Shown: in pieces, positions 32,081-44,186 of the stretch
Layout: each line of letters starts with the position of its first letter
Numbering within the stretch: position 1 is the first letter of the stretch
From: Sordaria brevicollis
Taxonomy: Eukaryota; Ascomycota; Sordariomycetes; Sordariales; Sordariaceae
Length of the DNA stretch: 64,000 bases
Reading direction: 5' to 3'
NCBI GenBank assembly: GCA_033439795.1
Contig: JAUTDP010000002.1
Coordinates: 1,612,001-1,676,000 of the forward strand
The notes under the pieces: model-generated
Told to the model about the DNA's origin: nothing
The model's database searches: none
The model's input: only the letters and a program-made list of their open reading frames with translations
Position numbers and translations under genes: made by a program

Positions 32081-33036
32081 ATGGAGGGTTTGAAGGGTGG
32101 TAATATTGGATTGGAGGTTGCGGTTTCCTTATTTCCTAATGAATGTGCTCTTTGGTGAGAGCTTGATGGTGGTGGGTTATGCTGGATGTCTGAATGTTAG
32201 TATGGCTAATGAGTATCGATAATGATAACGAGTATTTGTTATGGGAATCCTTTTCCGCTGATCCTGAGTAGTTTCAGAAGTTGTGTTTAAGGCCCAGCTC
32301 AGCCACAGCGTAACTGTGAATCGTTCGCTCTTGGTCCCTCCGTGCTGATGATAACTTGATGAAGCTATGTCCTAGGTTGAAGATGTTGAAAAGATGAGAT
32401 GAAAAGCGGTAGCATTGCATGGGATCCCATCTTGCAGAGCATCGTCCTTCGATGTCAAAATCAGAAGGCTTTATCCGGTTTTTTGATGTCTAGATCGCTG
32501 ACCATGTCCCAGTGTCTCTGTTGAAGTTCTTCTTTGAAGTTTGTTGGTGATGGTGGAATGGGAACCTCCACTCATAGACTGCCATTGATAAGTCGATAAC
32601 CTAAACTCACAGGCCACTTCAATCCCGAACTATCGTTATAGTCACATTACGTAACATTTTCAGACCTGCCGTGGCAGTTGTGCCGCCCCTCCCCGCTTTC
32701 CATTGACGGAACTTGAGCAGTCGAGCACTGAAGCGCACTGAACGAGCAGGGTTCTTGGTTCACGATTCACAGCCATTCGCATTCCACTTCCCGGTCATTC
32801 TTCTTCGACTTGTGCCCTCTCTCCTCCAAACCTCGACAGCCATCACAACTACCGGACTCCGATTTGGTCACGGATGATCTGGGCAAATAATTCTCGATAA
32901 TATTCACCAATTTCCGAGCACGAAGGGATTACCAGCAATTTCTCCCCGATTATACTATTTCCCTACCCTCCCACAACACCGTCGCACTCCGTTCCTCGGT
33001 CGATCGCGCAAAGCTGCGCCCGCCGCCACACCCACA
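32081..33036. other. intergenic region, carboxypeptidase to RXT2
   Basis: 3' flank of the carboxypeptidase gene and promoter and leader of RXT2. No gene, repeat or RNA is recognised. Confidence 0.55.
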
Positions 33037-35013
33037 ATGACGACGCAACAGCAAGCCATAGTTATGGACACCATTGTGTCTATACGGAAGACGTTGAAGA
33101 GGAAGGATTATGGCAAGCTCAATTCCCTCTGTTCTTACAGCATTGTATTTTGAGTTCGCGCTCAGTGACTAACCATGCCTACCATCCTCGACAGAATCCG
33201 ACTCCGACTCGTCAATCGACCACAACACGAACCGAGGCTACAAGCTCAAGAAACGCGCACGATTTGTCAAGCAAGGCCGACTTGCAAACTCAAACGGACC
33301 AGCAGCCTACAAGGAGGTGTGTACAACCCTACGCGCATGTGTACAAGGTGTCAGGGCCCTACGTTGGGGAACCACGAGAAGAGTACGCAACAGAGACTGA
33401 CTCCTGCCTGAGTGCTACCAGGTCGTCGAACATGCGGGCTATCAGCGAGCCATCATCAACCAGAACCCGCCTCTCATCGATGAGGACGGCTACGATATCG
33501 ACAGCGACGATAACGAAGAGCGCGTCCAGGAAGCAATCAGTGCTACCATGGAGGAGAACCCATACGCTTCGATCCGGTTAGAACGTGAGTGCATGCACTA
33601 TACACTTATGAGTCTGCAATAGAGGTGCTGACATACAGCTGCTTCACAGAACTCCTCGCGCCCCTTACATCCGTCACCGACCTACCGAATCACCCGACAC
33701 TGTCGCGACCATTCAAGTCGAAAGCCCTGACCGAACTCGTTAACCAGGCCGCCGCCCTTAGCCGAAGAGAGAATGTCGCCCTGTGGAAGGTCAAGCCGTT
33801 GCTCACAAAGTTTGTTGGCGACAACTCGTGGGCGCCATGCGGCATGATGATCCAATCGGACGACCATGACCTCTTTGAAGATACTTCGAGCTTCATCAAA
33901 TGGGTCAGCAACTGGATTCCGAATGCTGCTGATGCTGTGCCAGCTGGAAATAACACCAAGGCGATCGAGAATGGTTCTGCCGAGAACAACAATGGGGCAT
34001 CAACCTCAGAACCAAAGGAGGCCGGTCGGACGAATGGTGACAATGCGGGCAAAGCCGTTCCGGCCTCAGTACCCGATGACGAACACCTACCCGATGCCGA
34101 CGCACACCCAGAGGAAAAGGAGGAAGCCAAGGAGGACAGCGCACCAAAGGTCAACGGAGAGAAGACAGTAGATGAAGATGTTGAGATGACCGAGGCAGCA
34201 GAACCGGCACCCACCGAGTCCAAGACGGACACCCCGCAACCCAACGGCGAGGCAAACAAGGAGCCTGAGCAACCGCAGGCGGAGACATCAACCAAAGAGA
34301 CGACGGAAAACGAAGACGAAGCCAAGAAGGCAGATCAGCCAGCGCCGACAACGGTAGACGGACAGACCGAGCCAGCAACGACGACATCCGAAGACGTGGA
34401 AATGGCCAATGCGCCTAACGGTGAAACTGGCAAGGAGGCAGCCGAACAATCGACAGTTACAGGTGCCGAGCCAGAGACAAACCCCGATCAGTCGAAGCAG
34501 AACCTCGAGCACCAACAACCAGACCAAGAACCTCAGGAGAAAGGGCTCGTACATGGGGCAGAGGATTTGCGTGCCAAGCCTAATGCGCAACGTGACGCCG
34601 TCCCCAGCAGCGTAGCATCAGTAGCGGTACTCCAGGAATTCCTCGACGAACCTTACATCCACCCCATCTTCCTCGCCCCACGAACCTCGCATCCCGACCG
34701 CGACTTCGGCCTCCCCGAGCAAGAAGCCGAAGACGTCCGCCGGTTACTCCAGCTGTACGTGCAAAAGCAGGAAGAAGTCTGCCGCGGCACCCGCAAGCTG
34801 TACGAGGGTCTGCGCAAGGCGGACCGGTACCGACAAACGGTGTTCTCGTGGGCCAAGGCCGAAGCGCACAGCGGGGCCAACCGCGACATGTCCGATGGTG
34901 AGGATTGGTACGACAAGGAAGAGTGGGGTTTGACGGAAGACCTGAAGAAGGGAGAGGATGAGGTGGAGGAAGAGACGGCGGTGACGCAGAAGAAAACGAG
35001 GAATCGGAAGTAA
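33037..35013 (+). CDS. RXT2: RXT2-like subunit of the Rpd3L histone deacetylase complex
   Basis: Four exons: 33037-33112, 33195-33316, 33422-33584, 33650-35013; 574 residues. RXT2 is a structural subunit of the large Rpd3/Sin3 deacetylase complex in the nucleus. The N-terminal domain (residues about 35-180) shows KLKKRARFVKQGRL, EHAGYQRAIINQNPPLIDEDGY, DSDDNEERVQEA and then LAPLTSVTDLPNHPTLSRPF, in the order typical of the RXT2 N-terminal family. The middle (about 220-430) is a disordered Glu/Pro/Thr-rich stretch of low complexity. The C-terminal third (EFLDEPYIHPIFLAP, then a Gln/Glu-rich helix) is again well ordered. Intron 1 (33113-33194) starts with GC instead of GT (ATG/GCAAGC); the GT donors nearby lead to a stop. 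Confidence 0.88.
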
Positions 35014-37272
35014 GCAAACAACCAAAAACTGCGAACCTCCCCTCGTTATGGATTTTTCTGGCTTTTGTATACCCCTTGTCCTTTTTTTGTTCCCTTCTGC
35101 GGATATTCTCTTGTGGTCTATAACTTGTTGACTGTATATATGGCAGGCGGTCCTGAATGGACTTTTCTTTCATCATGATGTATGTCTGGTGTCTTGGTGG
35201 ACTTGTTGGGTGGATGGGTTGATGGCTTAGAGAAAATGGCGTTATGGGTCTTGGGAGTTTGGCGTCTTCGGCTACGGGAATAGGTTTCTCAAGGCACGCT
35301 CCCAGGAGAGGAGCTGCTGGACAAGCGAGGCATGGGGCAATATCAGCTTTCTGCAAATTCGTCCTGCTTATCACGGCGGGACGGACGCTCTCTAGTTGTT
35401 AGCATGGTAGGCTTGATGATGGTTCGATAGTATCAATATATTGGCGAAGATTCTCGGTTCACTTTTCACGAGTCGAACACGACACATGTGGCGACGTCAA
35501 CTTGGACATCGGATGGCATTCCAGATTGACGGGGCTGACTGACAGATCTCCCGCGCGTCAGCGGCGTGGGCCGGGCGTGGCACAGCGTGGCATTTAAGCT
35601 TAATGGGACGGGACCGACAAGAGTCCAGATGAAAGCTGCTCGGATTGTCATCAAAACAAACATGAGCTGCTCATTACCCCTGCGGTCACCCTCGCATCAA
35701 GTATTATTACATTCAACCCATTTCGGAATCGTAACCGCAACAGTTGTGTGGTTCAGTTCACAAGGAAGTCGGAAGTCGGGACGAACATGACACCGAAGGA
35801 GGGCGGAAGGTGGGGTAGCATCGGATATTGACGAATTAAGATTGGCTGGCCGTTTGGAAGGTTTTAAGAGATCAGACGGTTGCGGCTCCGATCGAGACTG
35901 ACAAGCGATGAAAGCGTCCATCGCGAATTGTGGAATGGAACCTAACGAAGAGTTCGTCATTTCAGGCTTGAAAGCTCAGGCTTTTGCGAATTGGTTACCG
36001 TTCACAGAATGACTTTTTTCACTTCTGTCATCGGAGAAAAGATGACTGTTGAGAAGGCGTGAGATCTGGTGATACTGACTGGCCCTGTGCTACTTTTGAT
36101 GTACAACATCGGAGGGAAACGGTTGACTGAAACAACAGTCCATCACGAGACCAGTCAACATTTTCCAACGTTTTCAGCAATGTGAAGTTGTCAACGAAAA
36201 CTGATGATATTCCAGAGACAAATTCTGGGCATCAAAAGCTTGTCCACCCCCCATCAGCTGTCCGCCATGCATCGGGTGACGGCTCGCATGGCACACAGGG
36301 ATGCGCTAATCCCTATATAGCTTAGCCTAAACCCGGCCCCAGATTGCGACAGGAACGAAAAAGGAGGGCCTGGATCCTCATCACTCGCATGGCCAGGACG
36401 GCATGGTTTTGGCCAGTGTGGGTGTGAGTGGGTTGCGGGTAGGGAAAAGAAGAAAGACATGGTCCAGGAATGGATGTGGACGGATCCGAGTCCGAACGGA
36501 AGGCAAGAAATTTGAGATTTCGGGGGAAAGAAAAGAAACTTGAACTGAACACACCACACAACCTGGACGAGCTGAGGATAAAGAAAAGGGATCCGTCGTC
36601 CCTTTTTTCGGGTTTAAGTTCGTTCACAGACTTTCGGCAGGGCTCCTGTGCGTTAGACGCAACAACACGCAACAGCACCAGGCAACCGAAGGTCGTGCTT
36701 TTGCATGTTGGATGTGGACTGGGCTGTTTTTATGTCTCCGAGGTCCGAACTAAACTCGTGTTGTTGATGATACGAGGATATCTCCGACTTTATTTCATCT
36801 CTTCGTCACTACTTCTTGCTCGTCCTTCAACTACCGACTTTCATCAGGATCTTATAACTTGACGACTACCGACAATCCTCGAGCTGGGAAAGTTATCTCC
36901 GAGACAAGACAGGACGACAACGGGAAAGCCGCATACGTACAGCACATCATCATCGGCATATCAACGGCGAAGCAGGCAGATCTTGCGGATCCTTGCATAT
37001 CGGCATTGGAAGAAGGACTATGAAGGGGTGAACACGACAGGAAGGGAATCTCGAAACAACATCGATACAACAAATTTCTTCGCGTTTTGAAACGTCCAGT
37101 CTCAGGTCCCCGTCGGTCCAGGACTCAACTACTACTACGAACTCACCTCGATATCGACATCCCTCCCTCCTTTAAGAGGGTGGGTTAACGACGACGACGA
37201 CCTCATCCTCCTTCATCACCACCATCTACCGAGCGTCACCACATCCCCCAACCTCAACCGGCAACCTCCAAC
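35014..37272. other. intergenic region upstream of the MFS transporter
   Basis: No gene is recognised in 2.3 kb. The part after about 36.7 kb is probably a long leader: it is CT/AC-rich, holds a GAC run (37189-37201) and ends CCTCCAACATGG at the transporter start. Short frames upstream of the start codon could act as upstream ORFs; none is notable. Confidence 0.5.
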
Positions 37273-39198
37273 ATGGCTACCAGTGAAAAACCCACCGGGC
37301 ACCACCCCGACCCGGTAGCCGTCATCGAAACCGCCGGCGCCGCAACCAACACAACAACCGAATCCGTCGCCGGTCCCGCCGCCCCTTCTTCCCCCGAAGA
37401 CCCGACAAAGTCCTCCTCAAGCAGCACCAGCTCCCAAGACCAACAAATCTACCCAAAGGGCCTAAAGTTAATCCTCATCATCGCCTCCCTCTGCCTCGCC
37501 GTCTTCCTAGTTGCGCTCGACCAAACCATCATCGCCCCTGCCCTAGGAGCCATCACCCAAGAATACGGTTCAGTCAAAGACATAGGCTGGTACGGCGCCG
37601 CTTACCTCCTATCCACCACATGCTTACAACCAACCTATGGCAACCTCTACCGGATGTTTTCGGTAAAAGTTATCTACCTCTGCGCCATCTTCCTTTTTGA
37701 GATTGGCAGTCTCGTTTGCGCCGTGGCGCCTACTTCCAATGCCTTCATCGTCGGTCGGGCCGTGGCGGGGATGGGAACAGCGGGGATGTTTTCTGGTGGC
37801 GTCGTTATTTTGTCGTATACGTTACCACTGAGGATAAGACCCGCGGCGTTCGGGTTGATAGGAGCCATGTGGGGAATCGCCTCCGTCGCCGGCCCCCTTT
37901 TGGGGGGTGCGTTCACGGATAAGGTTACTTGGAGGTGGTGTTTCTACGTTAACTTGCCTATCGGCGGGGCGGCGATGGTTGCGATTTTCTTCTTTTTGCA
38001 TATTCACAGGGAGGATAACCCTGAGGGTTTGACGGTGTTGCAAAGAGTGAAAAAGCTGGATTTGGTGGGCACCGCGGTGTTGATACCCGCGATTATCATG
38101 TTGTTGCTGGCGCTGCAGTGGGGAGGGGCGGAATACGCTTGGAACAATTCGAGGATTATTGGGCTTTTTGTGGGCGCGGGCGTGATGGGATGTATGTTTG
38201 TGGGGATTCAGAAGTGGAAGGGGGATAGGGGGACGATTCCGCCGAGACTTTACAAGAATCGGAATGTGGTTTGTGCCATGTTTTTCGCCTTCTTTTTCGG
38301 CGCGGGTTTCTTCAGTTTGGTGTACTACCTATGTAAGTTTTTCTCCTGGTTCTTGAGAGACTTGGTTTGCGTGGTACTGACGAGAGAGAAAACAGCCCTC
38401 TACTTCCAAGCCATCAAAGGCGACAGCGCCGTCAAAGCTGGCATCAAGCTCCTCCCCATGCTTATCTCGGTGGTCATCACCTCCGTCAGCACCGGCGGTC
38501 TCATCACCGTGGTGGGCTACTATAACCCCTTCATCCTACCCTGCATGGTCTTGTTCTCCGTCGGAGCCGGCATGATCACAACCCTCGACATCGACAGCCC
38601 CCTAAGCAAATGGTTCGGCTACCAGGTCATCGCCGGTCTCGGTATCGGCGTTGGATTCCAAACCGGTGTCCTCGTCGTCCAAAACACCGTCTCGCTCGAA
38701 TGGATCCCGATTGCCACCGCTTGCGTGCAGTTCCACCAGTCTATCGGCGGCGCCATCTTTATTGCTGTTGCTCAGTCCGTCTTTCAAAACGGGTTGACCA
38801 ATGGTGTCAAGAGAAATGCGCCCGGTATTCCTCCCGAGATCTTTATCAACAGTGGCGCTTCCCAGGTTAGGCCGATTTTGAAGCAGATGGGTCGTGAGGA
38901 TCTGATTGAGCCCGTGTTGGAGGCATATTTGGAAGGGTTGAGACACAGCTACTACATTACCGTGGCGTGCGCGTGTTGTGCGTTTACTGTGGCTTGCGGG
39001 TTGAGCTGGAAGAAGATTCAGAGGAAGAGGGGAGGAAAGAAGGAGGACGGGGATAAGAAAGAGACAGTGGAAGAGGCGGAGGAGCAGAAGGTTCTGGATG
39101 ATGAAGAAGCCGGAGTGGAGAAGCCTACGACTGCTGTCAGTGCGAATGCGAGTGAGGAGGTGAAGCCTGTTGAGGTGTTGGAGAAGGAAAAGGTTTGA
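37273..39198 (+). CDS. MFS multidrug/toxin-type efflux transporter (14-TM family)
   Basis: Two exons: 37273-38332 and 38396-39198; 620 residues. It is a proton-driven exporter of the plasma membrane by homology to fungal 14-helix MFS efflux pumps. About 55 hydrophilic residues precede TM1 (LILIIASLCLAVFLVALDQTI; the LDQTI motif marks this family). Then come GRAVAGMGTAGMFSGG, GPLLGGAFTDKVTWRWCFYVNLPIGG and the C-terminal half (YYL-SLYFQAIKGDSAVKAG across the intron). A Lys/Glu-rich cytosolic tail of about 60 residues ends the protein. The 63-nt intron is a multiple of three without a stop, so retention would add 21 residues in a TM loop. No biosynthetic cluster adjoins, so its substrate is unknown. 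Confidence 0.9.
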   Translation: MATSEKPTGHHPDPVAVIETAGAATNTTTESVAGPAAPSSPEDPTKSSSSSTSSQDQQIYPKGLKLILIIASLCLAVFLVALDQTIIAPALGAITQEYGSVKDIGWYGAAYLLSTTCLQPTYGNLYRMFSVKVIYLCAIFLFEIGSLVCAVAPTSNAFIVGRAVAGMGTAGMFSGGVVILSYTLPLRIRPAAFGLIGAMWGIASVAGPLLGGAFTDKVTWRWCFYVNLPIGGAAMVAIFFFLHIHREDNPEGLTVLQRVKKLDLVGTAVLIPAIIMLLLALQWGGAEYAWNNSRIIGLFVGAGVMGCMFVGIQKWKGDRGTIPPRLYKNRNVVCAMFFAFFFGAGFFSLVYYLCKFFSWFLRDLVCVVLTREKTALYFQAIKGDSAVKAGIKLLPMLISVVITSVSTGGLITVVGYYNPFILPCMVLFSVGAGMITTLDIDSPLSKWFGYQVIAGLGIGVGFQTGVLVVQNTVSLEWIPIATACVQFHQSIGGAIFIAVAQSVFQNGLTNGVKRNAPGIPPEIFINSGASQVRPILKQMGREDLIEPVLEAYLEGLRHSYYITVACACCAFTVACGLSWKKIQRKRGGKKEDGDKKETVEEAEEQKVLDDEEAGVEKPTTAVSANASEEVKPVEVLEKEKV

Positions 39199-39645
39199 AC
39201 GGATGATACCCAAGATGTGTTGTATAAAGAGCGTATTATGTAAATGTGTAATGTCTTGTAGGGCGCATGAGATACGCCGAGTTGGATATATTTCGGGATT
39301 CACATACCTCTATGCATGAGCAACCACATACGTGTAGTTACCTGGATAGCTTGACAAACGTGTTATGTCCATCATACACCTGCATAAGACACACCAGAAG
39401 TCCTACAGTTCGTCGTATCAAGGTAGTGATGGACCAGCAAAGCCACAGTCTCTACTCGGAATCACAAGTCATGCCTAATACTCAACCCCCGAAAATTGCA
39501 TGTGGTGATGAATATCGAGACCCAGTCGCTCACAGAGAACATGGCCCGGTCACACCATAAAAAACAACCACAGAGAATGCCATGTATACCATTAACTAGT
39601 TGTCTTTCAAAGAGCGTCTGGTACGAGGAGGTAGTGCCAAAAAGC

Positions 39646-39650
39646 AAAAA
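39646..39650 (-). terminator. Pol III terminator of tRNA-Gly
   Basis: On the minus strand a TTTTT run begins 11 bases after the tRNA 3' end, and a second TTTTT follows. Confidence 0.7.
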
Positions 39651-39660
39651 GAAAGATTGC

Positions 39661-39732
39661 TGCGCAGTCCGGGAGTCGAACCCGGGTCACTCGTTTGGGA
39701 AACGAGAGTACTAACCGTTATACTAACCGCGC
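39661..39732 (-). tRNA. tRNA-Gly (anticodon CCC)
   Basis: 72 nt without an intron. The acceptor stem GCGCGGT/ACTGCGC has one G-U pair. The D arm is GTAT/GTAC. The anticodon stem CTCGT/ACGAG has loop TTCCCAA, giving anticodon CCC for the glycine codon GGG. The T arm is CCGGG-TTCGACT-CCCGG and the discriminator base is A. The internal promoter boxes are intact (GGTTCGACTCC for box B). It lies alone between the transporter and the TamA-like gene. Confidence 0.95.
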
Positions 39733-41571
39733 TGTTTTTCTTTTGGTCTTTGCTTGTTGGAAAGTCTTTCAAACTGTTTCCATTATAAAGGGCAAGCGAA
39801 GGCGGGGGAGGGAAGGTACGATAGGCACCTGCAGGGTGTTGTTTGCTGTCTGATATATGTGGAGTGGAGTGTCTGGTGTAGGGTGCCGTGGAGGAAGGAG
39901 AGATGGCAGGGTTGTAACTTCCAAACCTAGAATGCAGAAGGAGAACGGGGAAGGAGCTGTTGAAGAAGATCTCAGTGTTTCTGGCAATTGCTACTTTGGT
40001 CCATCGCCAGAGCTTCACATGCATGTTTTCGAACTTCATATGCTTTACAGATCCGACGGAATGGTGTCGATGACAGTGGATATACTTGGAAATCTCTGAA
40101 GCTTCATGATATCGAATCCCTTTTTTTTCGTTAGGAATCGGCTTACCGCAGGCAGTCTTCAACAGTGGACAGCAACATAAAGGCAAGTCGTTGGTTAAGT
40201 CAAAAAAGGTCAATTTCGATTTTATGTGATAAAAAGATAAAGCCAAAAGATAACGAGGCAAGTCTATCGGTATATATATGCTAAAAGTGAAAAGTCCAAC
40301 GAGCGCAAAAAGAGTAAACAGATCTGGCCGCCTTGCTTCGGACCAACAAAGAGAACGAGGCCGTAAAAAAGAAAAAACATGAAACGGAACAAGCAAAGTC
40401 AACCACATTGAACAACAACAACCCAAAGGGTATCAACAGCAACTCTCCTCGCACCAGGCTTCATAATGTATGCCACTCCTCCACGCGCTCCTTCATGCTC
40501 CATCACCAAGCGTCATCGTAGCCTATCCATAGACTTCTCTCCCACAACCATCATGCCCATCCATCGCCTATCCCGTCCATGAGCCCATGGAAATCTAGTA
40601 GAGCTTCGTTCGTTACAGTCGTTAAGAAGAAGAAGAAGAAAAAAATTGAAAAGGAAAAGTGAGAGCTAACAGAGTACTCATGCCATCATATCATGACCAT
40701 TTATGCATCTCCAGCAACCGACAACTTCGTCCGTGCAATTCCCGCCCAAAGCTATCGACCGAGCCCCTCTCTTCGTGTCACCTTTCTCCTCCGAACGAGT
40801 AATGGGCTAGGCTAGGCGAGAACGGCTTTGGGGTTAACGAGAGTCGTGTAACCACCCAAATCCCAGTTCTTCCTTTCACCGAGTCCGTCATAGCCGGAAA
40901 AAGAGAAAGTGGATTTCGCAAAGGGTAGTTAGTAGTAAACGTTGAGGAAAGTTAACAAATGAACTGAAGTTGTTGATGGCGGCGGGGTCTGGACGGATTC
41001 GCAGTTGCTGGCTTATTTGTTATTGTCGCAAATTGTACAAATTGTCGTCGACGACAATGCATCTCGTATAGGTAGTCCGGCGACTTGAACCGATAGGTAG
41101 TAGTTGTATGCAAGACCCGCCCGCCCTAATCCGCCCACACCCAACCCCATCGGCACCAAGAATTCTCAGCCTTAGCACGTCATCGGCACCTGTTTTGGAG
41201 AAATACCATCGCGTGCTTTCGCACGCCATGGGGTTGATTATTCCCGTGACACGCGCGCCTGCGGTTGGGGTTCAGCAACACCTGCAACTGTGATGCATTT
41301 GGTGCATTTGAGGAGTGCATTTCCGCGGCTTTGGGCTGAAATAACAAAAAGGTGCCATTGCCCCGTTGAAAGGGAATTTTGAACCCAACATGGCCAAATG
41401 TCGTCTTGCCAGTCGATTTGTCGGTTTTGCACAACTTTATCTGGCTTGCTTCGTGTGCGGTCGAATGCGGACATGAATATTGCTTCGTCCTCCGTTTGTC
41501 ATCAGAATAACCTCGCATCCTCTACCCCGAATTTACCTTCGGTTGAGCCACTCAATGCAATCCACCAGACT
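39733..41571. other. gene-free stretch between tRNA-Gly and the TamA-like gene
   Basis: No gene is recognised. The stretch should include the 3' untranslated region of the TamA-like gene at its right end. A short AAG-rich tract lies near 40625. Confidence 0.5.
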
Positions 41572-44186
41572 TTAGTCCGCCAACCCAGCCATCCCCGCCG
41601 TCGCCGAAAAGTTTCCATAAACACCCTCATCGCTGCTTTCGCTCCCCATACTCCTCGGGCTATGCACACCACTTGCATCGCCGCTCGCCGGCTGCTGATA
41701 CCTCCGATCCGGTCCTCCTCGAACATAACTCTCGTTGAACCCGCTCATACTGCTCACGCGCCCGAACCCCGAAGACCCAGGGCTACCGACACCAAATCCG
41801 CCTTTGGGAACCGAACCAGTACCCGTCCCCAGAGCAAGCAGGCTCTGGCTCCTCATCACCTCGGCATTCACGCCCACCCCGACATTGACCGCACTCCCGC
41901 TCCTACTGAGCAATGGCTTCTCAGGCAACTTCTTCAGCAATCCCGTCGAGATGTCCAACATGCCCATAGCGAATTCCGTCAAGCCCTTATGACCCTCGCC
42001 GGGCTTCGAGCTGACGCTGAGTGTCCAGCGGTACTCGCCTAGTCGACGCCTATACCAATCTGCTTCCTCTCTTCCGGGAGACGTGGCCCACAGAAGAGAT
42101 CCAAATGTGCCGATCAAAGCAAAGTTGGTTTTGGAGGCGAAGTACCAAAAGGCACGCAGATGGGAAGGCGTCAGACGGTTCACAAAGTCCATGGCGGAAA
42201 TGAGGCGGGCCTTGGCAGCACTTCGGCAAATATGCTGGATATAGGGGTCGATGTTACTGGCGTTTGAGCCAGCGGTACTGCTGGTCGTGCTGTTGACACT
42301 GGCGCTGAGTGAGGCGATGGTGGAGCCAGAGGACGAAGAAGACGAAGCGTCGATCGAGCGGATGATACGGCGGTGGAGAGTGATCTCCGTGGCGAAGTAA
42401 GCAAGGTGGAGATACCCAATACTGGAGAGGCGGTTATTGTTACTCTGCGACATTGTGGCGCTTTGGAAGGTCGAATCCATGCGAACCGAAGCTGGCAAAC
42501 CGCTGTACCATTCCTTCAGCTTGAGCTGAATAGGCTTGGCCAGTGACAGCACAAGTTGCGTGCCTTGAGCGCCGGCGTGGGCAACGGCCTGCGTGGCCTG
42601 TAGGGTATAGAACGTCTCGAGGATTTCGGCGAGAATCTGTGACAGCTGAACCATTTGACAGAACAAGGTACGTCCACGCTCCGTCTCAATACGCTCCTCC
42701 GCATCACTCTCCTCCCACTCGACATCAGGAAAATCATGCGGCGTCAAAATGGGCACCGCCCAGTTCGACGAAAAGATGTGGGAAGGACGCCCATGAACGA
42801 GCGCACCCCATTTATCTTGCATATACAGCGCCCAGGCGAGACGTTTTCTCAGTCCTCTTTCCCAGGGCGGGATCTTCCACGACGAGCAGTCAAGGTGTAA
42901 CCCGAGCTCTTGCCCAATAGCAACCAGCTGTGCTGTGGGCGCCCACTGATCACCCTCGGGACGCTGTGAAAGCAATAGACCGGCTTGGATGGTCGACAAC
43001 TTGGGTCGGTACATGGCATCTGCGAGGGTAACACGCACCAGCCTTTCCAGCTCACGAACATTGGGTCGCGGCAGTGACGCCAGCTCCTCCGAATGATCCC
43101 ACCAGTTGATGGCCAATATGTATATGGCAGCGAGGAGTGGCGGCGAGAACTCTCGGTGTGATCGGTCGTACTTCTCATAGAAGACCGATTTCTGGATGAT
43201 AGGAAACCCGGGATGTACTATGCGGAAGTACAGATCGATCAATTTTCGGCCATGAGGCGCGACAACACTTTCGATTTCGTCGACATCCTCCGTAATGTGA
43301 GCGTGCCCAGGCGTGAGCGAATCTGGAAGCATGAGAAAGGTATCATCGTCGCTGACTTTTCGGAGTGTCCCTCGAGCCAGCAGACTTTCGTCATGTGGGT
43401 CAAAGGGAGAGAGGTTGATGAGTGAGGGTTCAAAGTCGGTCGTCGGACCTATGTACTGGCTGTACCTGTCTGACTGGAGACCCAGGGTACGTTTTAGCAA
43501 AGTTGGACCGCCAAAGTTGGCCATTTCCTCGATTAGGGAACTGCTGGTAGCCACTGTGCTCGACAAGCTTGGTGGATTGGGTCTTCGTTTCCTGGAGATA
43601 TTATCAGATCGTCCTGGGGAGCTGCTAACAACCAATCAGATATCAGACCACGTACACGAACAAATGCACACGAAGATTGAGATGGGGGTTTGAGAGATAA
43701 GCTGAGCGAACTCGCAATGAACAGGATATGGTGGGAAGAAGGGAATGAGGATGAGGCAAAGAAGACACGTGGGGTTGTCTTCCCGCTGTCCATAGATGCC
43801 ATGCGTGATGAGGTAGGTGGGTAGGTAAGTTGTTATTCGCACCTTCTTTTACTACTACTTTCCTCCGCATCACTGTTCAACTTTCGTTTTCGTGGTGGAG
43901 GGCTCTCGCCCAACGAACATTCTGCGCCATTCGTCTGGCAAGCAACACAGTTTTCTTCGTCATCACTCATGACGCACTCAAGCCTACGGCGTAGACAAGA
44001 TTCACAGGGAGTGGCTGCTAGTTGTCCGCTCAGGGAGTCGGTATCTGGGGTGTTGATGCCGCTTCGAAAACCGGAGAAGGAGTCGCTATAGTTGATGCTT
44101 CCTTGTCGACTGGGAGGAAAGCGTGGGGGAGGCTTGGGCGCAATGGCAATGGGAGCCGTCCTTGGGACGGCGCTGGGGACGGACAT
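41572..44186 (-). CDS. Zn2Cys6 transcription factor, TamA/DAL81-like
   Basis: Two exons: 44186-43843 and 43624-41572; 798 residues. The zinc cluster is C-x2-C-x6-C-x8-C-x2-C-x6-C (CESC...CVAC...C), followed by a basic region (PPRKRKL). The second exon holds a fungal-specific regulator domain with YIGPTTDFEP, LIDLYFRIVHPGFPI, LAAIYILAINWW, LHLDCSSWKIPPWER and ALVHGRPSHI. The block order, particularly GPTTDFEP and CSSWKIPPWERGLRKRLAWALY, resembles TamA of Aspergillus and DAL81 of yeast, co-activators of nitrogen-source genes. The C-terminal 150 residues are Ser/Gly-rich and disordered. The first ATG in frame of exon 1 was used; further upstream exons are possible. The intron is long (218 nt) with an unusual donor (GTGCGA), so this join is less sure. 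Confidence 0.8.

Noticed and set aside
32344..32500. CTGATGAT followed by CTGA, considered as another C/D snoRNA
   Set aside because: The distance is about 155 nt, with no terminal stem and no rRNA complement that I could find.
39596..40426. 276-codon open frame on the minus strand
   Set aside because: It runs straight through the tRNA-Gly gene and has no recognisable domain.
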